Shown one piece after another: positions 11,521 through 22,500 of a stretch of 64,000 bases of DNA (within the stretch, counting starts at the first letter, position 1; every line of letters begins with the position of its first letter). The notes below the pieces were generated by a model. The model searched no databases. It was not told the DNA's origin and saw nothing but the letters and a program-made list of their open reading frames with translations. The DNA is from Mesocentrotus franciscanus (lineage: Eukaryota; Echinodermata; Echinoidea; Camarodonta; Strongylocentrotidae), in assembly GCA_037976565.1 (NCBI GenBank), contig CP137671.1:20791267-20855266 (forward strand), in the 5' to 3' direction. Position numbers and translations under genes: made by a program.

Positions 11521-12925
11521 TACCATGTCAGAGTACTATTTCGTTTTAGTAGGACACTATGAATACATTATTTTCACCTACATTTAATTCCCTATGATAT
11601 GACTCTTAAGTTGCAGGTCCTGGTAATCTGTAGAATCCCCTGCCATCTTCCAAGGGTACACATTTAGGAGCCATTGAATGAAAGCTTCATAACTCTCTGA
11701 GTATCCATCACAGACTACATCTTTTGGCGCTGTGAAAGAAAAGAAAGTCCCATCAATAAAAAATAATATACAAATATTGACTAATAGGATGTGTATTATA
11801 ACATTTATTTTACTGTCAATGGGGTTATATTTTTTGCAAGAGGTTACATTTTCACGATATTTTTACGAGGGAAAACATAAGTCCGTTCAAGTTAAACAAA
11901 AAATGTTATAGTATACACCCTAATGATCAATATCTGCTATATTAGATAACCTTGATAACACTTTGTTAAATAAAATTAAGAATATTTGCAATCTCATGCC
12001 TTTTTTTTTGTTGTCTTGAGCCGGTCAGCCTTCCCTGTCAAATATGCGTGGCTAAGACATTGAACACAATGGGTATGCGCAAATGCACACAGGGTTGCTT
12101 GGATACGGTATTATGCAAAAATATACTTTTTCGACCAGCAGTGAAATATGCTAATTACGATTCTCGCAATTGATATCACGTGACAAGCTGTGGACCAATC
12201 ACAACTTTGTATCTGTAAGAGCTATCTAATAATAAATACTGTTTTACATTCAATATTAAACAACGTGAGTACATAGATTCGCATAGGAGAAACAGAGTTT
12301 ATTCATTAAATTGTGATGGAACAAGTGTAAATATGACCTTTGACCTATGACCAAATCATACCTTAATATCTTCATTATATCACCCATACAACATATCTAT
12401 CTCTCATTTGAAATCTTTAAAATCCAGAATCACACTGGTTGGATTTTGTAAAAAATTTCACTTTTGGCATTGTTGCTAGAACTCAACATGCTCTTCTACG
12501 GTATAACCTCAAATATTCATGCGCACAAAATGCTCGTGAATTTCATGTGTGGTTAGGATTTGCGAAGCTTCCATGCCATGAACAATGAAATCGAAACCAA
12601 CACAACCAGGAATTTTTGCAATTCGCGAAAATCCCTTGCTGTGAAAATGGCTGTTGTGTACAGATTCATGTTACAAAATTGTCCAAGTTCTACAGTACTT
12701 CATCAGTCAATGGTTTGATTCTTACCTCGCCATGCTCCATAGTAACCGATATCGACCTGCAAAGTGCATCCATCCAGTGGTCAGTGTGGCACTTAATGAA
12801 ACTGGAAGATGTAAAAGTGTAAAATGTTAAGTTAAAAGGTCACAGAGATTAAATACAGAAATGCTTCATAACCTCATTCTAGGTATACATCATAGTCATA
12901 TGCAAATTAATACATAATTTTTACA
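11521..12925. other. Noncoding DNA
   Basis: No supported exon. A perfect direct-repeat-1 motif TGACCTTTGACCT sits at 12334-12346, followed by TGACC. Confidence 0.5.
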
Positions 12926-13126
12926 TTAAAGCCCCTCTGCACTAGTTTGGCCAGGAGGGATTAGACGGATTAGGGTGGTCACTGATAGGTGGTTATCTCG
13001 ACAACTCAGCTCTCAATTAACATAAGAAAAAGAGGATCATGGGGGACCAACAGGCACCGCTTGGGCATTGTTTTCTATGTAGAGGGAGCAAGTACCGTAG
13101 CTACAAGTAGTACAGTGGGGCTTTAA
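12926..13126. mobile_element. Small TTAA-flanked MITE, copy 2
   Basis: Begins TTAAAGCCCCTCTGCACTAG and ends GTGGGGCTTTAA, so the inverted ends are perfect for 10 bases including TTAA. Same family and orientation as 9778-9974. Confidence 0.75.
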
Positions 13127-13265
13127 TAATTTGCAACTTGGGTAGTACAAAGAGTAGTCATTATGCGCTTATCCATTTTGTTCAAATCAAGAATTGAAAG
13201 GGAAACACAATTTTTTTTAATTCAATGAGGATGATGAGTAGGTTCAATTCATTTTTGTTTAACAG

Positions 13266-14142
13266 TAGGGTGTCTGATCGCGCACCCGATGTTGTGTGCT
13301 AAAATCCTTCCCATAGAGATTGCACGCAGCCCTATGCGGTCTACGTGCATTGCGCGATCATCCAAAATTGTCAAAGTTTTTTTTTTTTTTTCAAAGTTCA
13401 AACCTTTATTCTTTGTGATCCTGAAGGTGATACTCAATAAATGAGGTGTCATATGAAAGAGCATATTAATTCCAATATTTCCAGAGGGCGTCATCTCGAA
13501 ATTATAAAAATATCTTGGTCAAAACAGCTATTTAAACATTGTTTCCTGGCTAACTCGAAATTTGCCACTTAAGAGATATGACGCCCCTGGCGATATGTAG
13601 TCCCAGTCGTAAGGAAAATATCCCTACGCTTATTTTTCGCTAGCCCCAGGGATCACAAACAATTACAGTTTGAAAATACCCTTCCCACATTTTTCGGATC
13701 AGCTAAGTAGGGAGGCGTGAGCTCCGCGCCGGCCGAAGCCATGGTGATAGCGCGTAAAATCTGCACATGAATATGCATCGGGCCGCGTGTCTACAAACCC
13801 GGAAGTGGGTGCCCATTGAAGACAATGGATTACCGATCGCGCATCAGTTAAGCAACACGCGTGCGCTTGCACGCGTATGTGTACGCTTGCATATTGCGCA
13901 ATTCAGCTGTTGTGCTAAATTTAGCAAAACAACATAACTCTGCGTGTACGTCTTTTCGTCGATTCTTACAAAAATGGATGAATATTGTAGGGAATTGAAG
14001 GGGCTGTAACTTTTGATAGAAACATCGGTGAGTCTTGAAATTTGAAATGTATTATTCTGAGTAAATAATTTTTTCAATTATCCAACCAAAATGGTGAAAA
14101 ACGATCCAAAAGGGAAAATTGAAAAATCGTTCAGACACCCTA
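13266..14142. mobile_element. Nonautonomous TIR element with TA borders
   Basis: The left end TAGGGTGTCTGATCG mirrors the right end CGTTCAGACACCCTA. TA on both sides could be a 2-bp target duplication. No transposase ORF is visible in the 877 bp. Confidence 0.6.
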
Positions 14143-14146
14143 TTAA

Positions 14147-15269
14147 CAGGGTTCGTACACTTTTTGCCAAATAAAATTCCATGACTTTCCATGACTTTTG
14201 AAGTAAGAATTCCATGACTTTTCATGACTTTCCCAGGGGCAAATGTGGCACATAAAATACACATTTTGCGCGTATGACTCGACTATGAGCAGAAGATAAA
14301 CACTGTGACCGCGATGATAAACGGTGTACATAATTGCGTACATTGAACTTACAGTAACACTGGCAGACACTGCATGCATCTAGCCATTCCTGGATCGGAG
14401 CTTTGCTTTCAAAATCCATTCGCTATAATATGTCGGATTATCCAACCAGGCATCATGAAAATAGCAGTTCCCCGGCATTTTGGATTAAACTGACAATAAC
14501 TCACAACATGAAATTTTAGTCCAAAACAGTTTAAACTAACGTCAGTATCATCGATGTCACGTACGTGCAGCAATATACAGTGCATGCATGCAGTGGAAAA
14601 CAAAATACGTACACACGTGCTCAATAAGGGATGATCTCAAAATAGGAATGTGCAGTACATTGACTGTTTGGGAAAATGTCAACTTGACCTTACTGGTGAT
14701 TAAATCTTTGTTTGCATCATTAAAAGTCTCTTTTTTTAACAAATAAAAAATATAGAAAAATAAATATCGTTTTGTTCTGTCTACAAATGATTACCCAAAC
14801 TGTCCCTGTCGGTAACACAACTTTGGGGTATTTTGAGATGATCCCCAAAATACACGTGCTCGGAAAATGCAAGCCCGCGCCGCCAAGCACTACGCACATA
14901 CTGTAATACACACACAAGCTAGGCGTGTACAGTTCATCACACACGATCACTCGCACAAATACATCCAGTACATTACACAATGCGTTCGTTCACAGAGCTG
15001 GCGAACAACAATATCACAGTCGAGTCATAATAAATGGGTTTCAAAATTCAAACTGAGAAAACAGAAGCGAAGAGATAGATATAAGAAATTAGTTTTATCA
15101 TTTACACATCTGACGATAAAAACACATAATTTTCCATGAATTTTGTAATTCCATGACTTTCCATGACCCTTTTATCAAAACATCGATTTTCCATGACTTT
15201 AAAGGCCTGGAAAAAGACTAAGCCAAATTCCATGACTTTCCAGGTTTTCCATGACCCGTACGAACCCTG
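14147..15269. mobile_element. Nonautonomous TIR element with CCATGACTTT subterminal repeats
   Basis: It starts CAGGGTTCGTACAC and ends CGTACGAACCCTG. Near both ends CCATGACTTT/CCATGAC recurs many times, as in other CAGGGTTCG-type DNA transposons. I could not identify a clean target duplication. No transposase ORF. Confidence 0.65.
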
Positions 15270-15509
15270 TTTAAATATAGGGAATGCTTGTGGTATATAA
15301 TCACGATTATCATTGTTTAGCATCTGGTTTTCTTGTATCCTAGCTGTTGGGATGGATGTTTCATTTCCTTTATAGCTCTTCTCTGAACCTGAATTCGGTC
15401 TTAAGCATCCGCCTGGGTGAAGCGAGATGCTCTGAGAAGTCTTCTCCTAGTGACTCATTTCAGGTTTTGCGAAGTCTGCCAAAGGGTCTTGAGCCAGCAA
15501 CCTAGAAAG

Positions 15510-15674
15510 TCATTGCTTTCTGAAGCCAGTGCCCTTTTCTCTCCTAACCACATGGCCATAACATCTCAATCTACCCATCCTCATCTCCAGTCCTACAAAT
15601 TGGAGGAGATCTTCATTCTTCTTTCTATTATGTAAAGAGGTCTTGCACATAAATCTAATCATCCGCATCTCAGC
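15510..15674 (-). pseudogene. LINE reverse transcriptase C-terminal fragment
   Basis: The minus frame reads AEMRMIRFMCKTSLHNRK, then GRLRCYGHVVRRE and a stop. This is the conserved region after the RT domain in endonuclease-reverse transcriptase LINEs. Only this piece remains, just downstream of the NLR stop codon. Confidence 0.72.
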
Positions 15675-15709
15675 CTGTTATATAAATGGATATAAAATAA
15701 AATAAGAAA

Positions 15710-16108
15710 TTAAAGATGAAGATACCTGATGCTCTGGATGCTGGGGTGTTCCTTTAGCTTCATGATGATGTCCTTTGACTTCTGGTTTCCCAGGGAGATG
15801 TTGGTGAGGACTAGCCTCCGCAGACCAGGGAATGACGACATAATTGTCCTGCTGAAGCTATCACTGTCTGACATTGTTGGATCGCGTACAGACAACGCAG
15901 GCTGAATGTGAAGCTCCTGTAGTCCTGGTAAGGATGCCTGGTTTAAGGTCTTTGTGTCAACGGATCTACCGCAACGTAACATGAAGGTCGAAAGGTCTGG
16001 CATGATGGAGACAAGTTTATGCTTACACCAGGCGTCGGCAGTCTTGTCGTCAAGCGTGAGAGAAAAGTCCCTCTTACCCCCTGCAGACTGGTTCTCATCT
16101 TGGCCATT
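15710..16108 (-). CDS. NLR terminal exon: last LRRs and stop
   Basis: From an acceptor (TTTACAG) the frame stays open for 132 codons to TAA at 15710-15712. It contains MPDLSTFMLRCG, LPGLQELHIQP and FPGLRRLVLTNISL, three LRR-like strands, ending IQSIRYLHL. It is longer than the internal LRR exons, as expected for a last exon. A weak donor-like CAG|GTATCT occurs five codons before the stop, so a further exon cannot be excluded. I see no AATAAA on this strand in the 400 bases that follow; a LINE fragment begins about 35 nt downstream. Confidence 0.72.
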   Translation of the reverse strand, partial: NGQDENQSAGGKRDFSLTLDDKTADAWCKHKLVSIMPDLSTFMLRCGRSVDTKTLNQASLPGLQELHIQPALSVRDPTMSDSDSFSRTIMSSFPGLRRLVLTNISLGNQKSKDIIMKLKEHPSIQSIRYLHL

Positions 16109-16524
16109 CTGTAAATGAAATGGTCGAATAGCAAGTTGAACATCTAAAGACTGAAATTAGGTAATATAACAAGGATTTCTATAAATCAACAAAGTTTACA
16201 TTAAAAGTTTGCTTTCATGGAATCTGATAAAATCCGACTGCATCAACCAAAGACATTACCTCTTGAGACAAGGCAGCAAACTTTGAGAAGAAGCGTGGGT
16301 GAAGCACCGTTTCCTTGACAACCACCAGACTATTCAGACACGGCATGGCATTCAAACACACTGCAAGGTCACGTGACCGCTTTTCAGACTTCAGCTTTAG
16401 GTCGGACAGTTCGATGACCTCGATCTGAAATCAAAAACATATTTGTCAACATACAAATTATGGCAACAACAAAAACAATAATGATAATATTAACAATAGT
16501 AACAAAATAATAATAAAAATAATA

Positions 16525-16568
<44 letters not shown>

Positions 16569-19500
16569 GATGATGACAATTATCATCAACATCATCACCA
16601 TCATCATTATCAACATCATCATCATTATCATGAATATTCTTATGATTAGTAGTAGTAGTAGTCAAACCTGTCTATAGCGACCGCCCAAGGGAAACACAAA
16701 TAGTGGCCGCTGTAGACAGGTTGGCGTTGGCGGCCATTTTCATTTGGAATAATTGATTGACAGCGCGCCACCCACTCGCAAGGCCTCTCGCAGACCCGCC
16801 AGTGCACGAACAATTCTCTCTGGCTTTAATAGGGGCTTTACTATAGGGGCTCAGTCACGCGAAGACGAGGCAGAGAGCCGATCGATAAATCTAACAAAGC
16901 AAGTTTATGTTTTTGTGTTTAAAAATTAAATACACAAAGAGTGGTACGGTTTTTGGTCAAAATAAAAATATGAAATGATTTAACATATTTTTATTTCTTT
17001 GAAATTGTCCGGCATTTTTAAAAAATGCATCTATCTATCTAAGTATCTTCTCCCGGTTCGGAGGTTGATTGTAACATCTCTCCATTTCACTCTATCTTCT
17101 GCCATTCTGGTGCACTCTTGCAGTTTTAGTCCACTCCAGTTCTTGACATTCTCTTCCCAGTTGATTCTGGGTCTCCCTCACGTCTAGTTCCTTCCACTCT
17201 TCCCTCCAACACATCCTTTAAGAGGCTTTGGGTGCCTTTTAACATGACCAAAGTGTTTGACTTTTCTCTCCTTAACTAATCCTACCAGTGCATTTTGTTT
17301 ATGCCCTGCCATGTGCAATATCTCTTTGTTGGTTTTCATTCGTTTCCAGGTTATTTCATCATTCTTCTGTAAATCCACATTTCAAAAGATGTTATTCTAT
17401 TTTCCATGGCCTTGCTTATTGTCCATGTTTCTGCTCCATACAATAGGACAGACCATACATAACTGTTTACTAGTCTTAACCTAAGCGCAAATTTCACCTT
17501 TCTATCTGTGAATAAGTCTTTCATTGCCAGAAATGTATTCGAGCAATTTCTATTCTTCTCTTTATTTCTGCTTCGCATCTGGCATCATCTGTGATATTTT
17601 GTCCTAAGTAGATGTAATTACTGACCAGCTCAATGATATGTCCATCGAGTTTCAAACAGATTCTAGGCTTATTCTCTGTTCTACTAAATATCATAGACTT
17701 AGTTTTCTTGACATTCATTCGTAGACCAAACTCTTCACTTTTGACTTTTACAATATCCAATACATGTTGTAAATCTGCTTCATTCTCTGCGCAAAGTACA
17801 GTGTCATCAGCATAGCGTAAATTATTAATATTTACACCCCCAATACTAACACCAGTCATATCTGAAATTTCCCTGAATACCAACTCTGTGCACAAGTTGA
17901 ACAGAGATGGGGACATTACCCATCCCTGACGTACTCCTCTTTTGATTTTTGTGTAACCTGTAATTTCATTGTTAATTTTGTAAAGTAAAGACAGTAAAGT
18001 TTAGATATGAGGCGTATGTTCTTACCATCCAGGTTAATTTTTTGTAAGCTTTCAATCAATTTGTCGTGGTGAATTTTGTCGAATGTTTTAGAGTAGTCAA
18101 TAAAGCACACATATATTTCTTTGTTTACTGCAATATACCTTTCTGTCATCATTCTCATACAGAATATGGCTTCTCTAGTACCACTTTGAGGTCTGAAACC
18201 AAACTGTTCCTTTCCTACTTCATTGTCAATTTGAATTTTTATTCTGTTGAGAATGATCTTTAAGAGCAACTTGGTTACATGGCTCATAAGGCTAATTGCC
18301 CGGAAATCTTCACATACACTTGCCTTAGGCTTCTTTGGAATTGGCACAAATATCGACTTTTTCAGATCTTCAGGAATATGACCTGTACTGTATATCATTT
18401 GGCAAATACTAGTCAAATGTTCAATCCCAAATTCTTTTAAGGCCACAAGTTCTTCCTGTGTTATCCCATCTGGGCCTTCAGATTTAGAAGCTCCCAGCTA
18501 AGTTAAACAAGCTCTGCATTCACTGGAAGCTTCTAAAACGCATATCAAAAATGATTTAAAAGAAATAAAAATGAACAAGCCGGAATAATTGATTGACAGA
18601 CAGCACCCCCGCCCACCTACCAGGCCTCTCGCAGGCCGGCCTGTTCGCGAACAAGCGAGGCATCGATCGCGAAGTTCATGACAATGACGCTGTATTCTTG
18701 TTTCCAATAGGCACATCCCATAATGAAATGTGCAAGAAACCATATCCTGTCGGTACATGTAATTAAAAGTTTTGATTGAAGTTTTAATAAAAGCTAGGGA
18801 TTGAATAGTTTTTTTGTGTGTAAATGACCGTTAGATCTAGCTTCATAGGCTGCCGCTGTGTCACCGATCACCTTTTGTAGCTGTGAACGAAATTGCTCAA
18901 GTGCTGCTGTTGCTGGTAGCTACACGGCTGTTGTTGGTTGCTACACGGCTGGCGCTAGCGGTCGTTGTGTGGGCATTTTCGGTGGCCAGCGGTAGCAAAA
19001 CGAGTGGCCACTGGTCGCGTTAGCCAGGTGGTCGTTGTGTACAAGTTCTTACATGAAATCACACATGGGGATTTTAAGTGGTCGTTATGTACAGGTGGTC
19101 CCTGAGACAGGTTTGACTGTATTACTACTATAATTATTATCACCATCATCATTATCAGTCGTCGTCACAATCATCATCATTACCTGGGTAGATGATGCAT
19201 TATCAGCAAGCTCAGTATAGAATGCATCATGAAGAACAATCCGGTCAGACAAGATGAGTTTCTTGAGGCCAGGCATTGAGCAAACGGCTCCGGCAATGCT
19301 CTTGGAGATGTCCGCCTCGGATTCAAGGGACATATCAGCAAGATGGAGCTCCTTGATCTGGATTTGAAAGATTGAAAGAGAAGAAAGAGAGAACAATATT
19401 GACTGTGCACAAATCAAAATTATAAATGACTGATAGTTTGGGCACAGACCGTTTCATTCTTGATTTAAAAATTATGTCCCATCATAAAAATGAGTGGAGC

Positions 19501-22500
19501 CTGTGTCATATGTTAGCATGCACATAAGTTATGCAACATCGGAAATCACTTTGTCCCTCAAATAGGATGTTAAGTCCTATGTGTAAAAAAACCATACCAT
19601 GTAAATTAAGGACACACTGTACTGTACATCCAAATCAATTATACCTGAAAGAGTTCTGAGGGTCAAAGTAATTGAAGTTCATTTATCCCTTCAAGACACA
19701 GGTGACATCAAATAATCTAAAATTATGATGTTTTGCAGGAGGGACCACCGAATCCACTTAAACGTCAACCTGTTTTTATTAAAATACCTTACTGGGCCAT
19801 AGGACTAACAGTGCATACATGTAGCACCGTAGGGTCCCGTTGTTCCTATGACCCATTTGCTCTCATAGAACGTAAGACCAATGGCATATAGGACTAAACC
19901 AGCTAAGATACAAGTACAAAAAAAGGGAATAAGCACGCCCCCACCCCCGCGAAAAGAAAAAAAAAGGAAAAGGAAAAACCCTTACAAACCGTATTAACTG
20001 CTGAGTGCCATAGTGGTGTTAGCACATACAGTTCTACAGAATTAATGCCTTTCTGGCTCGGTGAGCGATATGAAACCATTACCTGAGCAGAGTGGGCACA
20101 ACTCGCCATGACAGAGTAGAAATCTTCTTCCAATGAGGCACTGTGCAGGATCAGGCTGTCCAGGTGAGGCATGGCACACAATCCCCGGGCCAGCTGACCA
20201 GATGAAGTAGAGGACTGGATGAGTATCCCATCTATTGTGAAAGACTTTACCTAAAGGTGGAACAATCAGAGATGGGTAACATGAATGATGATAATTGACA
20301 GATCTCGGTGATTGTTATGAAGAGCCTAGCTGTCATCTCAGCACCCATTGCTTCAAGTGACCACTCTGTTATTACTTAATTTCCCCGGCTCCTCATTCCA
20401 CCACGCAACTCTACAAAAATATCCTTCCGACCATTTCGTGATTCCTCCATTCGCGCCTTTGGTCGATGAATCACGCAGATGGACTGGTAAGAATATAAGG
20501 AATCCACTGATGGAAACACAATGACGGCAAATCTTCACCAACTTCTAGACACAAAATATCGGCAATACTTGATCTTATCACAGTCAAGCGACGTCCCAAC
20601 GATAAACCATGGATGAATGATGCCATCCGCCGGACCATTAATCAGCGCAATATCAGCTATACGCAAGGTGATGACTCATTTCGCAGCGTAAGAAATAAGG
20701 TTCAGAGAGAAATCAGCTCTGCCAGGAAAAGTCTCTATAGCAGGAAAGTGGAACATCTGAAACACAGTGAACCTGGGAAATGGCACCAGCAAATTCACCA
20801 TCTAGCAGGACTAAAGCTTTCCAGCTGACAACTCCCACTTGGAGATTGGGAATGAAATAAACGCTCATTTTAGCCGGATTTGCTCGGCCCTTCCATCTCT
20901 TGACATGGCTTTGTTGCCGGACTACCTCCCTGCGCCGACATCACCTCCAATCATCGAGCAACAAAAGGTCTTTGAATGCCTATACACAAAGTCAATGTCT
21001 CCAAGGCTGGTCACCGGAACGACTGCCCAACATGCCTATTCAAGGAATTTGCATACCAGCTACCTGAACCGCTCACCCACCTTTTCAACTGCTGTTTGAA
21101 AAATGGATGTTTCCCACATATCTGGAAAATGCATCAGTGTGTCCGGTACCGAATGACGCCTGACCAACTGAGGCCCATTTCTATCACGTCAGTATTGGCA
21201 CAAGTGTTTGAGGGATTCCTTGCCCTATGGGTTATTGAAGATGTACAGCATGCTATTGATCCCCAACAGTTTGGGAACATGCCCGGAACATCAATTTGCC
21301 ATTACCTAATCAGTCTCTTGGATAATGCTCATCGCTGAATCGACCGACCTCTTCTTCTTCTTCTTCTTCAAGATAATCTGCCTCATTCAATACTGAAGAT
21401 TCTTGCAGATGCCGTATATACTACACTTATACGAATAGTGCAATGGGTTCTTAACATGCAAGGGTGGTAACTCTCCTGTACACAGGGCCTCCATTTAAAG
21501 TCCTATCCGAGGGACGGAGTGTTTTCCACTTAACATAGCCTGCGTCTATGAAACAATGGGAGGGGCACGTTAACACACAACGCAGGCTTCAGTCATCCGC
21601 CTGGGGGGATTCGAACCCGAGATCTTTGTTTCGACAGGAAGACGCTTTACCGACTGAGCCAACTCGCCTCCCTGGGAAGTATGTTAACTTACGCATGATC
21701 GATTTTAGCTAAGCTTTCGATCATATCAACCATGTCACAGCCATCAGAAAAATGATTGACATAGGAGTTAACCGCTCCATACTTCTGACTATTTGTAGTT
21801 TCCTGACGCAAAGAACGCAAACTGTACATTATCGCGGGGTTACATCAAATCTTCCTCACCTCACTTGTGGTGTTCCTCAGGGAACTAAGCTAGGAACCAT
21901 TATCTTCCTGATAATGGTTAATGATGCCGTGTTGTCTACAGAAAACCGCTGGAAATATGTTGATGGTCTACGCCTTCTAGAGGTTGTCAAGAAGTCGGAC
22001 CCTCCGCAGTTACAAACACACATTGATTCTCTTGTTGACTGGTGTGAAATAAATGACATGAGGCCCAATCCAATAAAGTGCAAACCATGCTGATCTCAAT
22101 CTTGCGCAATGCACCGCCTGCCCCTCAGTTGGAGATCAATGGTGTTCGGCTTGAAGTGGTATCTCACATGAAATTACTTGGTATAACAATCCAAGATGAT
22201 CTTAAATGGGATCAACATATTAAAACCATCGTCAAAAACGCATCACGCAAACTATATGTACTGAGTAAACTGAAAAGGAACCGCCACCACCATCTCTTGC
22301 CTGAAACTAGACAAACCATCTCACGACGCACTCTCCGCAACTCTCTTCAGCTCAATAGCCCCAAAATGAGAGCAGAGCATTACAGGCAATCTCCCATTCC
22401 CCACTTCACACGAATCTTGAATTCAAATCTGTAGTTATGTTTACCCCATATTATGACCATATTATGTTCAGGTGTCTGGATCAAGATGTGATTAGTTTAT

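Noticed and set aside
21600..21680. Functional tRNA gene on the minus strand
   Set aside because: A and B boxes are good, but the segment continues into a SINE body with a (GAA)n tail inside a LINE.
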